Source: P36-A1 sp049478495
GTDB lineage: Bacteria; Bacillota_I; Bacilli_A; JAJDGJ01
DNA length: 64,000 nt
Assembly: GCF_049478495.1 (NCBI RefSeq)
Contig: NZ_CP168083.1
Location: 1,612,001-1,676,000, forward strand
Direction of reading: 5' to 3'
Under the pieces are notes generated by a model. That model was not told the origin of the DNA and made no database searches. It worked only from the letters and a program-made list of their open reading frames with translations. The position numbers and the translations under genes were made by a program. Positions 26,250 through 34,830 of the stretch are shown here, piece after piece (position 1 is the first letter of the stretch; each line of letters starts with the position of its first letter).

Positions 26250-26395
26250 TTTATAGATTGGCATGTATACCGGCTTGATTTCATCCTACTAACTTTCCTT
26301 CCCGATTTCTCAGTGGTTATAAAGCTTTTGTCAATCTTACGGTTGCTGGGACAGCTCTAGACTTTAACTAGATTCCATTTTATGTTTAAAACACC
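26250..26395 (-). ncRNA. Cobalamin riboswitch upstream of btuFCD
   Basis: On the minus strand the core blocks appear in order: AATGGAATCTAG, GAGCTGTCCCAGCAACCGTAA, AACCACTGAG, TCGGGAAGG, GTAGGATGA and the B12-box-like AAGCCGGTATACATGCC (26275-26259). The aptamer is followed by a terminator hairpin, so corrinoid binding should cause premature termination. Its peripheral arms differ from the cbi riboswitch at 1060-1215. Confidence 0.93.
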
Positions 26396-26421
26396 AATTC
26401 ACTTATTATATTTACACCTAT

Positions 26422-26450
26422 ATTATATAACTGAACTACTAAAAATGCAA
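26422..26450 (-). promoter_or_regulatory. Promoter of the btu riboswitch transcript
   Basis: On the minus strand TTGCAT (26450-26445), 17 bases, TATAAT (26427-26422), giving a start about 20 bases before the aptamer. It lies downstream of the orphan RNA's terminator, so the two RNAs are separate transcripts. Confidence 0.75.
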
Positions 26451-26491
26451 TATGAATTCATACTTATTAAGTAAAAGATACAAGAAATGGC

Positions 26492-26577
26492 AAAAGGATT
26501 TAACTATAATAGTTAAATCCCCAAAATCGCTATTTTGTTAATGCAAAGAAACTCTCGTTTCAGTGTTTGGCACACTC
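26492..26577 (-). ncRNA. Orphan structured RNA with its own promoter and terminator
   Basis: About 85 bases on the minus strand. Four hairpins can be drawn in order: AGTGT/ACACT (26576-26562), GAAAC-GAGA-GTTTC (26561-26548, a GNRA-type tetraloop), CAAAAT-AGCG-ATTTTG (26537-26522) and GGATTTAACTA-TTA-TAGTTAAATCC (26520-26496) followed by TTTT. The last is a terminator. No coding frame fits inside. It matches no riboswitch or RNA class that I recognise. It could be an independent small RNA or the relic of a leader for btu. Confidence 0.6.
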
Positions 26578-26581
26578 CAAT

Positions 26582-26610
26582 ATTTTATAGTACATTGAAT
26601 ACAAAGTCAA
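26582..26610 (-). promoter_or_regulatory. Promoter of the orphan RNA
   Basis: On the minus strand TTGACT (26610-26605), 17 bases, TAAAAT (26587-26582), a good sigma-A match located immediately before the first hairpin. Confidence 0.65.
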
Positions 26611-26710
26611 TAATTTATAAATTAAAAAAGTGTTTAAAAATAATAAATTAGTAAATTATTCTTAATTATTATTTTATTAAGATATAATACAAAAAAGGTG
26701 GTGGATAATT

Positions 26711-27112
26711 ATGATGTATAAAGAATCATTCTCTAAAGTAGTTAGTGGATTTGAATCACAAGTAATTGATTCTTTTAGTAAAATAGAATCAGAACTAAAT
26801 AAGTATAACTACAATACAACATTTCATACTTTAAGTTATGATATTCAACAAGAATGTTATGATATAATTTTATTCTTTTATATTATTGATCATAATTTTA
26901 GTCACTTTGAATGTAACTTAATCTACTCTTTAGATTTAGATCATTTACAAGAAAGAGAACACTTAAGTAATATTAAGCATGAAACTTACTTTAGTTTAGG
27001 TACTAAAGACTCCTATACTTTAATATTTGAAAAAAGATACAATTCTTATATGCATATAAAGACTGTAATAGATAAAATACTTTATTATGTTAATTTTGAA
27101 ATTAAATCGTAA
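26711..27112 (+). CDS. Unknown protein, tandem family member 1
   Basis: 133 residues, soluble, no signal peptide. A helical N-terminus (about 1-30) is followed by beta-strand-like segments (YDIILFFYIID, FECNLIYSLDL) and a C-terminal helix (HIKTVIDKILYYVNF). The same order is seen in the two genes downstream, suggesting diverged duplicates. Acidic and aromatic-rich. AGGTGG precedes paired ATG codons. A TATAAT lies at 26684-26689. Not recognised; the three genes form one transcription unit ending at the hairpin near 28086. Confidence 0.75.
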   Translation: MMYKESFSKVVSGFESQVIDSFSKIESELNKYNYNTTFHTLSYDIQQECYDIILFFYIIDHNFSHFECNLIYSLDLDHLQEREHLSNIKHETYFSLGTKDSYTLIFEKRYNSYMHIKTVIDKILYYVNFEIKS

Positions 27113-27129
27113 TTTAAAAGAGGTTAGAT

Positions 27130-27591
27130 ATGAAAAACATTAAACAATATGCACAAGATAAAATAAGTTTTGGACAAAAACTATTATTTTTTGAAAATAA
27201 AAGCTTACAATTACTTAAAGATATAGAAAGAATGCTAGTGACTAATAATATTAATTATAAAATTAGTGAAATTAATGTAATGTTATTTGAAAGTATTTAT
27301 TGTATAAATTTAGATATAATAATACATGATTCTAATAAGTTAAAAGATTACAATTTTAGTCTATTCTTTGAAATAGATTGGCTTATTTTAGCTGAAGATA
27401 ATAAAAAAAATACTGAAAAAATTATTATCAGTATTGATGATAATGAATATAATCAACACACTAAAACAATGAATAATTGTTTTAGTATTGACAAAGTAAT
27501 AAGCAATGTAATATTACTTATTACAAAAGTTGATCAGGCAGATTTAAATCACTTCAATAAAGAAGTAATTAATGGTAAAGTTCTTTCATAA
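27130..27591 (+). CDS. Unknown protein, tandem family member 2
   Basis: 153 residues. Same layout as its neighbours: N-terminal helix (LLFFENKSLQLLKDIERML), strand pairs (SIYCINLDIIIHD; NFSLFFEIDWLIL) and a C-terminal helix (SIDKVISNVILLITKV), with a 17-residue tail beyond the shared part. Spaced 17 bases after the first gene with AGAGG as RBS. No catalytic motif, membrane segment or signal peptide is seen. Confidence 0.75.
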   Translation: MKNIKQYAQDKISFGQKLLFFENKSLQLLKDIERMLVTNNINYKISEINVMLFESIYCINLDIIIHDSNKLKDYNFSLFFEIDWLILAEDNKKNTEKIIISIDDNEYNQHTKTMNNCFSIDKVISNVILLITKVDQADLNHFNKEVINGKVLS

Positions 27592-27671
27592 TTTTATTTG
27601 AAGTATATTACTTCATTATAAAAGAATTGAGGCATATAATGTAATTATAAAATACTATGGAGGTATTAATA

Positions 27672-28073
27672 ATGAGCACTGAACAGTTTTTTGAGGGTAG
27701 AACAATAGCCGATACATTTTCAGTTTATGAGAATCAGATTAAAGAAGTTATTGAAGATTTAGAGTATCACTTTAAGAGTCAACATTTTGAAGTTTCTAGC
27801 ATGCAAAGTGAAAGTAATATTGAAAACAGTAATTATATTATTACCGTTCAATTTGATGTTAAAAAAGAAAAGAGTGTGACTCCATTTATGTGTCAAATAG
27901 ATTATTTATTAAGACTAGACAAACTAACACCAAATCAAAGTAGTAGTAAAATGAAAGTTGAAACATTTATAAACATTAAAAACGATCAAGAACATAAATC
28001 TATTAGTTATAATAAATTTGTTGATACCAAAGAGTTAATTAAAGAAATTGAAATTTTAATAAACAAGCTCTAA
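27672..28073 (+). CDS. Unknown protein, tandem family member 3
   Basis: 133 residues starting MSTEQFFEGRTIADTF; GGAGG lies 8 bases before this ATG, and an upstream ATG at 27657 overlaps the RBS and is rejected. Layout as in the two preceding genes: helix (QIKEVIEDLEYHFKSQ), strands (YIITVQFDVKK; FMCQIDYLLRLD; KMKVETFINIK) and a C-terminal helix (TKELIKEIEILINKL). The 80-base gap before it contains a partial palindrome. Function unknown. Confidence 0.75.
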   Translation: MSTEQFFEGRTIADTFSVYENQIKEVIEDLEYHFKSQHFEVSSMQSESNIENSNYIITVQFDVKKEKSVTPFMCQIDYLLRLDKLTPNQSSSKMKVETFINIKNDQEHKSISYNKFVDTKELIKEIEILINKL

Positions 28074-28100
28074 AAAAAGCCAAGAAATTGGCTTTTTTTT
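28072..28100. terminator. Bidirectional terminator after the tandem unknown genes
   Basis: AAAAAAAGCCAA-GAAA-TTGGCTTTTTTT, between convergent genes; it overlaps both stop codons. Confidence 0.88.
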
Positions 28101-29076
28101 AAAGTAATATTCCTATTAAGAAAGTTGAACTAATCAAAGATATCGTTGCAATTATTAATATATAAGCGATTAATTTAAACCCTTGATTTAATATCAAATT
28201 AATATTAAGTCTTAAACCAATAGCCGCTAATGCAATAATATCAAACCAACCAGATACATCTTTGATATTAGCAATAGCATTTTGTGGTAAAGATATAATC
28301 GTACTTATTCCAGCTATGACAAAGAAAGCTATAACATACCATGGAAATTTCACTTTACTTTTTTTACTTTCACTATCATTCATCTTTGTTGCTAATAGAA
28401 CAACAATTAGTAAAGTAAGAATTCTTACTACTTTAAATATCAATGATAAATCTAATACTTCATTATTTATCATTGCTGCACTAGCAACAACTTGTCCAAC
28501 TGATTGTAATACACCACCAATTAATGCTGATGTATGAAATGTTTCATTATTATAAAGGTAAAAGGTTACTATAGGTGCTACAAACATCATTATAGTACCT
28601 AATAAGTTAACCATCGTTATTGCTAGCCCTTTTTCTTCTTCCTTAGCATCAATTGCTCCAGATACCGCAGCAACTGCATTAGATCCACAGATTGCATTTC
28701 CTGCTCCCATTAAAATACTAAACTTTTTACTAAAACCTAGTTTCTTACCAACAATAAATCCTACTGTTAGGGTTATAACTACTTGTAGTAGAATATAAAT
28801 AATAGAACCTAACCCAAGATCAATTAAAGTTTTAAATGTTACACTAAACCCTAATAATGCTACAGAATATTCTAATAAACGTTTTTCACTAAATTGAGTC
28901 CCTGATTTAAAGACATCTTGTTTAAAAAATATGTTTCCAAGTATAATTCCAATGACTATAGCAATTGTTGCTGCTCCAACATTTAAGTACTTATCTAAAT
29001 ACTTAGAAAATACCGCAATAATAAACGATAGAACTAAACCTGGAATTATTAATTTTATTTCTTGTAAATATTTCAT
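28099..29076 (-). CDS. YeiH/UPF0324-family putative sulfate exporter
   Basis: 325-residue integral membrane protein with about nine hydrophobic segments. Family hallmarks include LLGFSVTFKTLIDLG near 75-89 and the conserved GAGNAICGSNAVAAVSGAI near 125-143. Members are annotated as putative sulfate/sulfite-type exporters, and E. coli YeiH sits next to a LysR regulator (YeiE), exactly as here. RBS GAAGTGA. The substrate is unproven for most members. Confidence 0.88.
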   Translation of the reverse strand: MKYLQEIKLIIPGLVLSFIIAVFSKYLDKYLNVGAATIAIVIGIILGNIFFKQDVFKSGTQFSEKRLLEYSVALLGFSVTFKTLIDLGLGSIIYILLQVVITLTVGFIVGKKLGFSKKFSILMGAGNAICGSNAVAAVSGAIDAKEEEKGLAITMVNLLGTIMMFVAPIVTFYLYNNETFHTSALIGGVLQSVGQVVASAAMINNEVLDLSLIFKVVRILTLLIVVLLATKMNDSESKKSKVKFPWYVIAFFVIAGISTIISLPQNAIANIKDVSGWFDIIALAAIGLRLNINLILNQGFKLIAYILIIATISLISSTFLIGILL

Positions 29077-29179
29077 CTTATCACTTCTTTCATATATTAT
29101 TGTAACTCAAATATAAGATATAGTATAATTCATATTAGTAATACTATATATTCCTTAACGGAATAGAAAGAAGGTAATT

Positions 29180-30001
29180 ATGTTAGATAAACTATACACT
29201 TTTAAAATTGTTTATGAATTAAAAAGTTTTAGCTTAGCAGCATCAAAGTTGTATAAAACACAATCAGCTATTTCAAAAATCATTAAAAGTTTAGAAATAG
29301 AAACTGATACTGTTTTATTTGAAAGAAATGGAACTCATGGTCTAAAGCCAACTATAAAAGGAGATATATTATATGAAAGAACTAATTTAATCTTAGTAAA
29401 TTGGGATAATACAATTGAATTATTAAATGAAAGTGCTAATTATAAGTTTGAATGTAATATTGGTTTTTCACAAACAGTAGGAGAATTCTATTTTAATGAA
29501 ATAGCTAGTTTATTATTTTCTAAATTTCCTAATGTTAATTTTAATATTGAAATAGCTAATAGTGAGACTATTAAAGAAGGTGTTATATCTAAAAAACTTA
29601 GTTTTGGTTATGTTGAAAAACCTATCGAATCTAAAACTCTAATAAAAGAAGAAGTGTTTCATGATCAATTAGTTTTAGTTAGCAATGCAAGTTCTAATCT
29701 ATTTTTAAATAGAGAAAATGATTCAGGAGTTAGATATTATAATGATTTATATCTATTAAACTCTACTAAATCATACAATGTAATGCATATTAACAGTTCA
29801 ACATTAATTGCTGAGCTAGTAAACAAAGGAATCGGAAACACAATTTTATCTATTAAATGTATTAGTAATAATCAAAATTATTCTGTTCTAAATAGTATGT
29901 ATTCAAGAAAAATATTCGTTTTACACTTTGATTTACTACCTAAACATCAAGAAATTTTAGATTATTTAAATTATTTATTCAAAAAAATAAGTAAGATATA
30001 A
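29180..30001 (+). CDS. LysR-family transcriptional regulator
   Basis: 273 residues: N-terminal winged helix-turn-helix (SFSLAASKLYKTQSAISKIIKSLE, split near 17-40; typical LysR pattern) and a periplasmic-binding-like effector domain (about 90-270). It is shorter and more divergent than most LysR proteins, especially in the effector half. It is transcribed divergently from the YeiH-like transporter across a 103-base gap, the standard arrangement for a LysR regulator and its target. RBS AGAAGG. Confidence 0.92.
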   Translation: MLDKLYTFKIVYELKSFSLAASKLYKTQSAISKIIKSLEIETDTVLFERNGTHGLKPTIKGDILYERTNLILVNWDNTIELLNESANYKFECNIGFSQTVGEFYFNEIASLLFSKFPNVNFNIEIANSETIKEGVISKKLSFGYVEKPIESKTLIKEEVFHDQLVLVSNASSNLFLNRENDSGVRYYNDLYLLNSTKSYNVMHINSSTLIAELVNKGIGNTILSIKCISNNQNYSVLNSMYSRKIFVLHFDLLPKHQEILDYLNYLFKKISKI

Positions 30002-30003
30002 TA

Positions 30004-30198
30004 CTATTTTTTATTTCTATCTTTTCCATATTTAAAATATACATAGATTATTATTAATAAACTAACAATTGAATATATTAAAATTGATCTAGCAAAGAGT
30101 GATTCAGCTTCATTATTTATTTGAATAGCATAAAATATAATTGCAAATTGAAATATTCCTACTATTAATAGGTAACGTTTAATTTTATCTTTTTCCAT
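30004..30198 (-). CDS. Small two-helix membrane protein, unknown
   Basis: 64 residues: basic N-terminus MEKDKIKRYL, hydrophobic helices at about 9-26 and 36-55, and a basic tail GKDRNKK, predicting both ends in the cytoplasm. A strong RBS (AAAGGAGG) before the ATG supports translation. Ends with TAG three bases from the convergent LysR gene. Not recognised. Confidence 0.7.
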   Translation of the reverse strand: MEKDKIKRYLLIVGIFQFAIIFYAIQINNEAESLFARSILIYSIVSLLIIIYVYFKYGKDRNKK

Positions 30199-30426
30199 AT
30201 TAATCCCTCCTTTTTTTAATAACCTTTAATTTATTATACCACTAATAGCTATTATGATTATTAACTATCAGAAAACAATATTACTTATAATAAAATATAT
30301 ATAAAATATTATTACTATAATCAGTCATTATCTATATTTATAATCTATAATACTTGCATATTGATACCTAATTATATAAAATTATATTATATTATTACAT
30401 AAATATTTTGAAGTTGAGGTTAGTAT

Positions 30427-30852
30427 ATGTATTATAAAAAGTCTTTTTTATTATTATTGGTAGCTTGTATATCTATTGTTTTTTCTTCTTTTGTAGTATA
30501 TGAAGATATCTATTCTAGTGAAACTATAGAACTTGTCGAATTTGATTCTATTGTAGATTCAGATTTTAAAAATACTAGTTTTTCAAAAGAAAATGCGTAT
30601 TTAGAAGAAAATATCTTCAATGTATTATTTTATCGCTTATTCAAAAATAATAATTATTTAGTTGATGATTTAGCTAAAACTAATAAGATTATTTGTTTTA
30701 ATAAAAATTTAGTTAATGAAAAACCCTTAAGAAAAAATATTAGACCAAAATACTATGTTTCAAATAACTATAATAAATTATATTTATCATTATTTATGTT
30801 TACAACCTTCTTAACTGTAGCAATATTATATACAAAATTTAAGAAATACTAA
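30427..30852 (+). CDS. Unknown membrane-anchored protein
   Basis: 141 residues with an N-terminal signal-like membrane segment (5-24), a polar middle of about 90 residues, acidic at first and then basic, and a C-terminal membrane segment (117-134) followed by KFKKY. This predicts a small extracytoplasmic domain held by two helices. TGAGG serves as RBS. Followed at once by a terminator. No family recognised; it sits at the edge of the surface-adhesin block. Confidence 0.65.
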   Translation: MYYKKSFLLLLVACISIVFSSFVVYEDIYSSETIELVEFDSIVDSDFKNTSFSKENAYLEENIFNVLFYRLFKNNNYLVDDLAKTNKIICFNKNLVNEKPLRKNIRPKYYVSNNYNKLYLSLFMFTTFLTVAILYTKFKKY

Positions 30853-30876
30853 AAAGGAAGCAGCTAGCTTCCTTTT
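30852..30876. terminator. Bidirectional terminator at the edge of the adhesin block
   Basis: AAAAGGAAGC-AGCTA-GCTTCCTTTT between convergent genes. Confidence 0.85.
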
Positions 30877-30884
30877 AGATTGTC

Positions 30885-32957
30885 TTAAATTTTATAATGC
30901 TTTTTGCTTAATAATACTAATATTGAGAAACTAACAAACATAATACTTATAAATAGAAATTCATTTCCTGTTTTTGGTAATTGTACTTCATCTTTATCCT
31001 TATCTGTATCATTATTAATATTCTCATTTTGCTTATCTTCATTTTCTGGTGTTGGTTTTGGAGTAGGTGTTTGTGTATTAGTTAATGTACTTTTATAGTA
31101 ATAAGTAACATTGGTTGTTCCAACACTAAAAAGTCCACTTTCATTCCCTTCAACTTTAATAAATCTATAATTTTCAAAGTCTTTTTTTATAGTTGTGTAC
31201 TTAAGTCCATCGATTGTTGTTTCATCAATTTTAAATAAGATTTTATTAGTATCTATATCTAGATATTTTATGACTAATTTAGCAACAAGTTCATCTTTTT
31301 TTATTGGATCTTCATCACTTATTTTTTGATAATAGTAATTAACATTTATCGTATTTCCACTTTGATCAACATTATCCATACCATTTGATCTAAGATACTT
31401 ATATCCAGCTATTTCATATGGATTAGCAATCCACTTATCTTTTTCATTTCTAATATAAACATCTGAGCTTATAATACTATCTTTAGTAGTATTATCTAAA
31501 TAGTTAACTATATATATATGATCATATGTTTTGTTTTCTTTCACATAATAATGATTAACATTAGTTACACCAATTTTGAAATAGCCTTCATTATTACCAA
31601 TTGTTTTAATTAGTTTGTATCCATCAATTTCTTTAGCAGTTGGATTGTATTTTAATCCATCTATTGATGTATGTTCAATTTTTTCAATTATTTTTTGGGT
31701 ATCAGCATCTATGTATTTCAAAATTAGGGTTGCTTTTAATTCTTCTTCTTTGACTGGAGTTTCATTGCTAATTTTTGAATAGTAATAATTAACAGTAATG
31801 TTGTCTCCATCTCTTTCGATGTTATCTTCACCATTTGATTTAAGGTATTGATAACCTCTTATTGTATATGGATTAGCAACCCAGTTTTGATCAGTTGTAA
31901 CATATGTATCTGATGGTATTATTTTGATCAATGGATTACTACCTTTGTTTTCAATATCAATGTAGTTAACTGTATAGTTAATAGTCACTGCTTTTTCTTG
32001 CTTATAAATATATACTATCTCTGTATATTCCTTATCTGTAATTCCTTTAGACTCACCTTTAATTTCGACTAGTCTATAATTTTTAAAGTCTTTTTTATTT
32101 GATTTATACTTTATCGCAATATCAGAATTTTCTTCTTCAATTGCCAATATTTTATTTGTATCTAGTTCTTTATGTTTTACTACTAGTTTATAGTTTTTAT
32201 CTACTACTTCTTCACTGTTGTTTACATCTTTTATTTTATAGTAATAATTGATATTTACATATTTACCATTTCTTATTACTTCTTTACTTGTTATGTTATT
32301 TAAATATTCATAGCCAATAATTTCATGTGGCTCTTGTATTAGAATTGCATCATCTTTTGTTTTATATGATTGATTTATTGTTTTTTTAGTTTCAGCTTCT
32401 AAATAATTAATCGTATAATCATATTCGTTATTTATTACATCTTTTTTATAGATAAATGTAATACTATCTAAATCTTGTTTGAAAACACCATTTATTGTTT
32501 TAGCTGCACCAATGAACTTATAACCATCTATATTTTTTGCAGTCTCACTAAATGAATTTGCTTCTAAACCAGTTAAAGCTTTTGAATCAATTAGGTTTCC
32601 ATTTTCATCAATATATCTAATGCTTAAATTAATATTCTTTTGATAATAATTGATAATCATAGTATTATTATTTGCTTTTTTTGACTGTACATAAGTATAA
32701 CCATCAATTTGTTTAATTTGTACTAATGAACTATTACTATCTTGATTTACTACTGTTGTTGTCTCTAAAAGTATTGCTTTTTGACTATTTTGATCAATGT
32801 AGGTATTTGTTACTGTTAAACTACTTTCTGTTACTTTATTTTCCACATCAGTATTTTTAGCATAGACTACACTTTCAGACCATATCATACTATTGAACGA
32901 TATGAAAAAAATTAGTAATACAATTGCCCTTATACTTATTAAACCTTTGTTTCTCAT
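30885..32957 (-). CDS. MucBP-repeat LPxTG cell-wall protein A
   Basis: 690-residue adhesin. Signal peptide at about 1-33 (IRAIVLLIFFISFNSM). Then about seven MucBP-type modules of 60-75 residues, each with a strand like LxIxYxD, a central (I)DGYK(F/L), and a YYY or FIYKK end; examples are LSIRYIDENGNLIDS and LVIKYLDIDTNKILF. A Pro/Thr/Glu/Asn-rich wall-spanning stretch (about 620-655) leads to the sortase signal LPKTGNEF, a hydrophobic helix and a positive tail. MucBP domains bind mucins in characterised proteins. RBS AAAGGGAG. Confidence 0.92.
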   Translation of the reverse strand: MRNKGLISIRAIVLLIFFISFNSMIWSESVVYAKNTDVENKVTESSLTVTNTYIDQNSQKAILLETTTVVNQDSNSSLVQIKQIDGYTYVQSKKANNNTMIINYYQKNINLSIRYIDENGNLIDSKALTGLEANSFSETAKNIDGYKFIGAAKTINGVFKQDLDSITFIYKKDVINNEYDYTINYLEAETKKTINQSYKTKDDAILIQEPHEIIGYEYLNNITSKEVIRNGKYVNINYYYKIKDVNNSEEVVDKNYKLVVKHKELDTNKILAIEEENSDIAIKYKSNKKDFKNYRLVEIKGESKGITDKEYTEIVYIYKQEKAVTINYTVNYIDIENKGSNPLIKIIPSDTYVTTDQNWVANPYTIRGYQYLKSNGEDNIERDGDNITVNYYYSKISNETPVKEEELKATLILKYIDADTQKIIEKIEHTSIDGLKYNPTAKEIDGYKLIKTIGNNEGYFKIGVTNVNHYYVKENKTYDHIYIVNYLDNTTKDSIISSDVYIRNEKDKWIANPYEIAGYKYLRSNGMDNVDQSGNTINVNYYYQKISDEDPIKKDELVAKLVIKYLDIDTNKILFKIDETTIDGLKYTTIKKDFENYRFIKVEGNESGLFSVGTTNVTYYYKSTLTNTQTPTPKPTPENEDKQNENINNDTDKDKDEVQLPKTGNEFLFISIMFVSFSILVLLSKKHYKI

Positions 32958-33107
32958 AATTATCTCCCTTTGATTTATATTTTTTTAATTTATCTAATAA
33001 GATTACACATTATTTTATATTATTCTTCTCTAAAACTCACAATAATACCACTTTTATTACAAAATCTTGTAAACATTTTTACAATATGTAATGTTTTGAG
33101 CGAAAAT

Positions 33108-33137
33108 AAAAAAAAGCGAAATTAATCGCTTTTTTGT
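33108..33137 (-). terminator. Terminator of MucBP gene B
   Basis: AAAAAAGCGA-AATTAA-TCGCTTTTTT lies 18 bases beyond the stop of the gene at 33155. Confidence 0.8.
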
Positions 33138-33154
33138 AAGTATGTTTTAGTATG

Positions 33155-34543
33155 TTATTTTATTATTTTTTTTGTAGCTGTAAAAACAAAAACTAGAACA
33201 AGTAATGTAGTTGTTATTACTATTTTTTGATTACCTGTTTTTGGTAAATTTATTGCTTTTGATAGATTATATTTGTAACTTTCTTCATCTTTTACTTTAT
33301 TATTTTTATTTTTTTCAACTTTATTATTTTCTAAATTGTTCTTGTCTAGTTCTTCATTTATTATATCTTCTTTATTTGTATCTTCTTTATTTGTATCTTC
33401 TTTATTTGTATCATCTTTATTTGTATCGTCTTGAGCTAGATTAATATCTTTATAATAATATATTACTTCTGTATTTCCAATTTTAAAGACACCAGTTTCA
33501 TTATTTGAAGTTTTAACTAATTTGTAATTAGGTATCTTGGCAGCTATAGTAGTATACTTTAAACCATCAATAGTAGTCTCTACAATCGTTGGTTGCAATT
33601 CTTTGTTTGTATCAATATCTATGTGTTTTATAGTTAAGGTTGCAATTAGTTCTTGGCTTTTCTTTGGTGTTTCATCACTTATTTTTTGATAGTAATAGTT
33701 TACTGTTATTTTATTTTTATTACGTACTATATTTTTTTCACCTTCAGCTGGTATATATTTATAACCAGTTATTTCATAAGGATTTGCTTGCCATTTATCC
33801 TGTTCTTTTGCAATATAACTATCTGATTCTATTATTTGTTTATTAGTAATATTGTTTAAATAATTTACCGTATATTGATTATCATTATTATCTAAGGAAT
33901 TATCTTGATCATTATCATCTGATGTTACATACTCATAATTATAACTTACAACTATTTGTGGTACTTGATAAGGATCTTTAAATATACAGTTTAAATAATA
34001 ATTTAAATTGTTGTCTTGTGTAATTGTTACCGCACCAGGACTATCATAATTAACTAATTGTACAATTTTACTTTTTACTACTTTTACTTTTTTACCATTA
34101 ATTTCTGTCTTAGATTTTAATAAATAGTTTTCTTCACCAAAATTCACGTTGTATGAGTCTTCATTTGCTAGCCAGTTACCATTAACATCATTATGAAGAA
34201 CTCTTACTTGAACATGTGCATTTGGCTTTAAATTTGGTGTATATTGAATATAGACTATCTCATTTTCATTGCTAGGTGCAATAAGGTTTGAACTATCGAC
34301 TATTTTATTAATATCTCTAATACTATAATCTAAGTTAAAAACAAATTTCTGATTAGCTTGTGCTTTAACTGTAGAAGGATTAGCAAAGTTCACTTTGTAC
34401 TTACCTACTTGATAATATGGTTGTACTTTAAAGGTTATTTCATTCTTTTCATTACTCATTATATTACTTGCTTCAACATTATTTATTGTTGTTGTAATTA
34501 CTAACATTAACACAACAAATAATATCTTTTTTACTTTATTCAT
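33155..34543 (-). CDS. MucBP-repeat LPxTG cell-wall protein B
   Basis: 462 residues. Signal peptide at about 1-25. The N-terminal 25-210 region is a unique domain (starting EITFKVQPYYQVGKYKV) not built from MucBP units and is the likely ligand-binding head. Two MucBP modules follow (about 225-375), closely related to those of the neighbouring gene (YTVNYLNNITNK; LTIKHIDIDTNK). A DTNKE pentapeptide repeat (about 376-396) and a Lys/Glu/Asn-rich linker lead to the sortase signal LPKTGNQ, a hydrophobic helix and KKIIK. RBS GGAGAA. The pentapeptide repeat is encoded by a 15-bp tandem DNA repeat. Confidence 0.9.
   Translation of the reverse strand: MNKVKKILFVVLMLVITTTINNVEASNIMSNEKNEITFKVQPYYQVGKYKVNFANPSTVKAQANQKFVFNLDYSIRDINKIVDSSNLIAPSNENEIVYIQYTPNLKPNAHVQVRVLHNDVNGNWLANEDSYNVNFGEENYLLKSKTEINGKKVKVVKSKIVQLVNYDSPGAVTITQDNNLNYYLNCIFKDPYQVPQIVVSYNYEYVTSDDNDQDNSLDNNDNQYTVNYLNNITNKQIIESDSYIAKEQDKWQANPYEITGYKYIPAEGEKNIVRNKNKITVNYYYQKISDETPKKSQELIATLTIKHIDIDTNKELQPTIVETTIDGLKYTTIAAKIPNYKLVKTSNNETGVFKIGNTEVIYYYKDINLAQDDTNKDDTNKEDTNKEDTNKEDIINEELDKNNLENNKVEKNKNNKVKDEESYKYNLSKAINLPKTGNQKIVITTTLLVLVFVFTATKKIIK
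33371..33430. repeat. 15-bp tandem repeat (four units)
   Basis: Four consecutive copies of TTTATTTGTATCNTC (one base varies in the last two) encode (DTNKE/D)n on the minus strand. Being a multiple of three, copy-number change would lengthen the wall-spanning stalk without a frameshift. Confidence 0.85.
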
Positions 34544-34675
34544 ATTTTTCTCCTGCTTTACTTATATTATTTACTATTTAATCATAACTTAAAACTATGC
34601 TTTTTAATATGACATATGTCACATACAGCATTATTGTTTTGCTTTCCTTACTTATTGTTTTTTTTAGACAAATTA

Positions 34676-34724
34676 AATAGACTATGTAATAAAGGAGTCT
34701 GATTTTATTGTTACATAGTCTATT
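34676..34724. terminator. Large inverted repeat between MucBP genes B and C
   Basis: AATAGACTATGTAA / TTACATAGTCTATT, a perfect 14-bp stem with a 21-base loop. T-rich on both sides, more so on the plus side. Probably the terminator of gene C, 107 bases after its stop. Confidence 0.55.
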
Positions 34725-34830
34725 TTTTATCTTACTTGCTTTACAAATTTATACAAATATATTATTTCATAAGTTGTATAGTTTATCTTGTTGTGTATAA
34801 CTTTGTATCGTAAGTAATTATTAAATTGTT

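Noticed and set aside
26492..26577. Assignment of the orphan RNA as a c-di-GMP-I riboswitch because of GCCAAAC and a GNRA-type loop
   Set aside because: The other conserved blocks and the long P1 and P3 stems of that class are missing.
33371..33430. CRISPR-like array
   Set aside because: The repeats are contiguous 15-mers without spacers and lie in frame inside a coding sequence.
34676..34724. Terminal inverted repeats of a small insertion element
   Set aside because: The arms are only 14 bp with a 21-base loop and no target duplication; it fits a terminator better.
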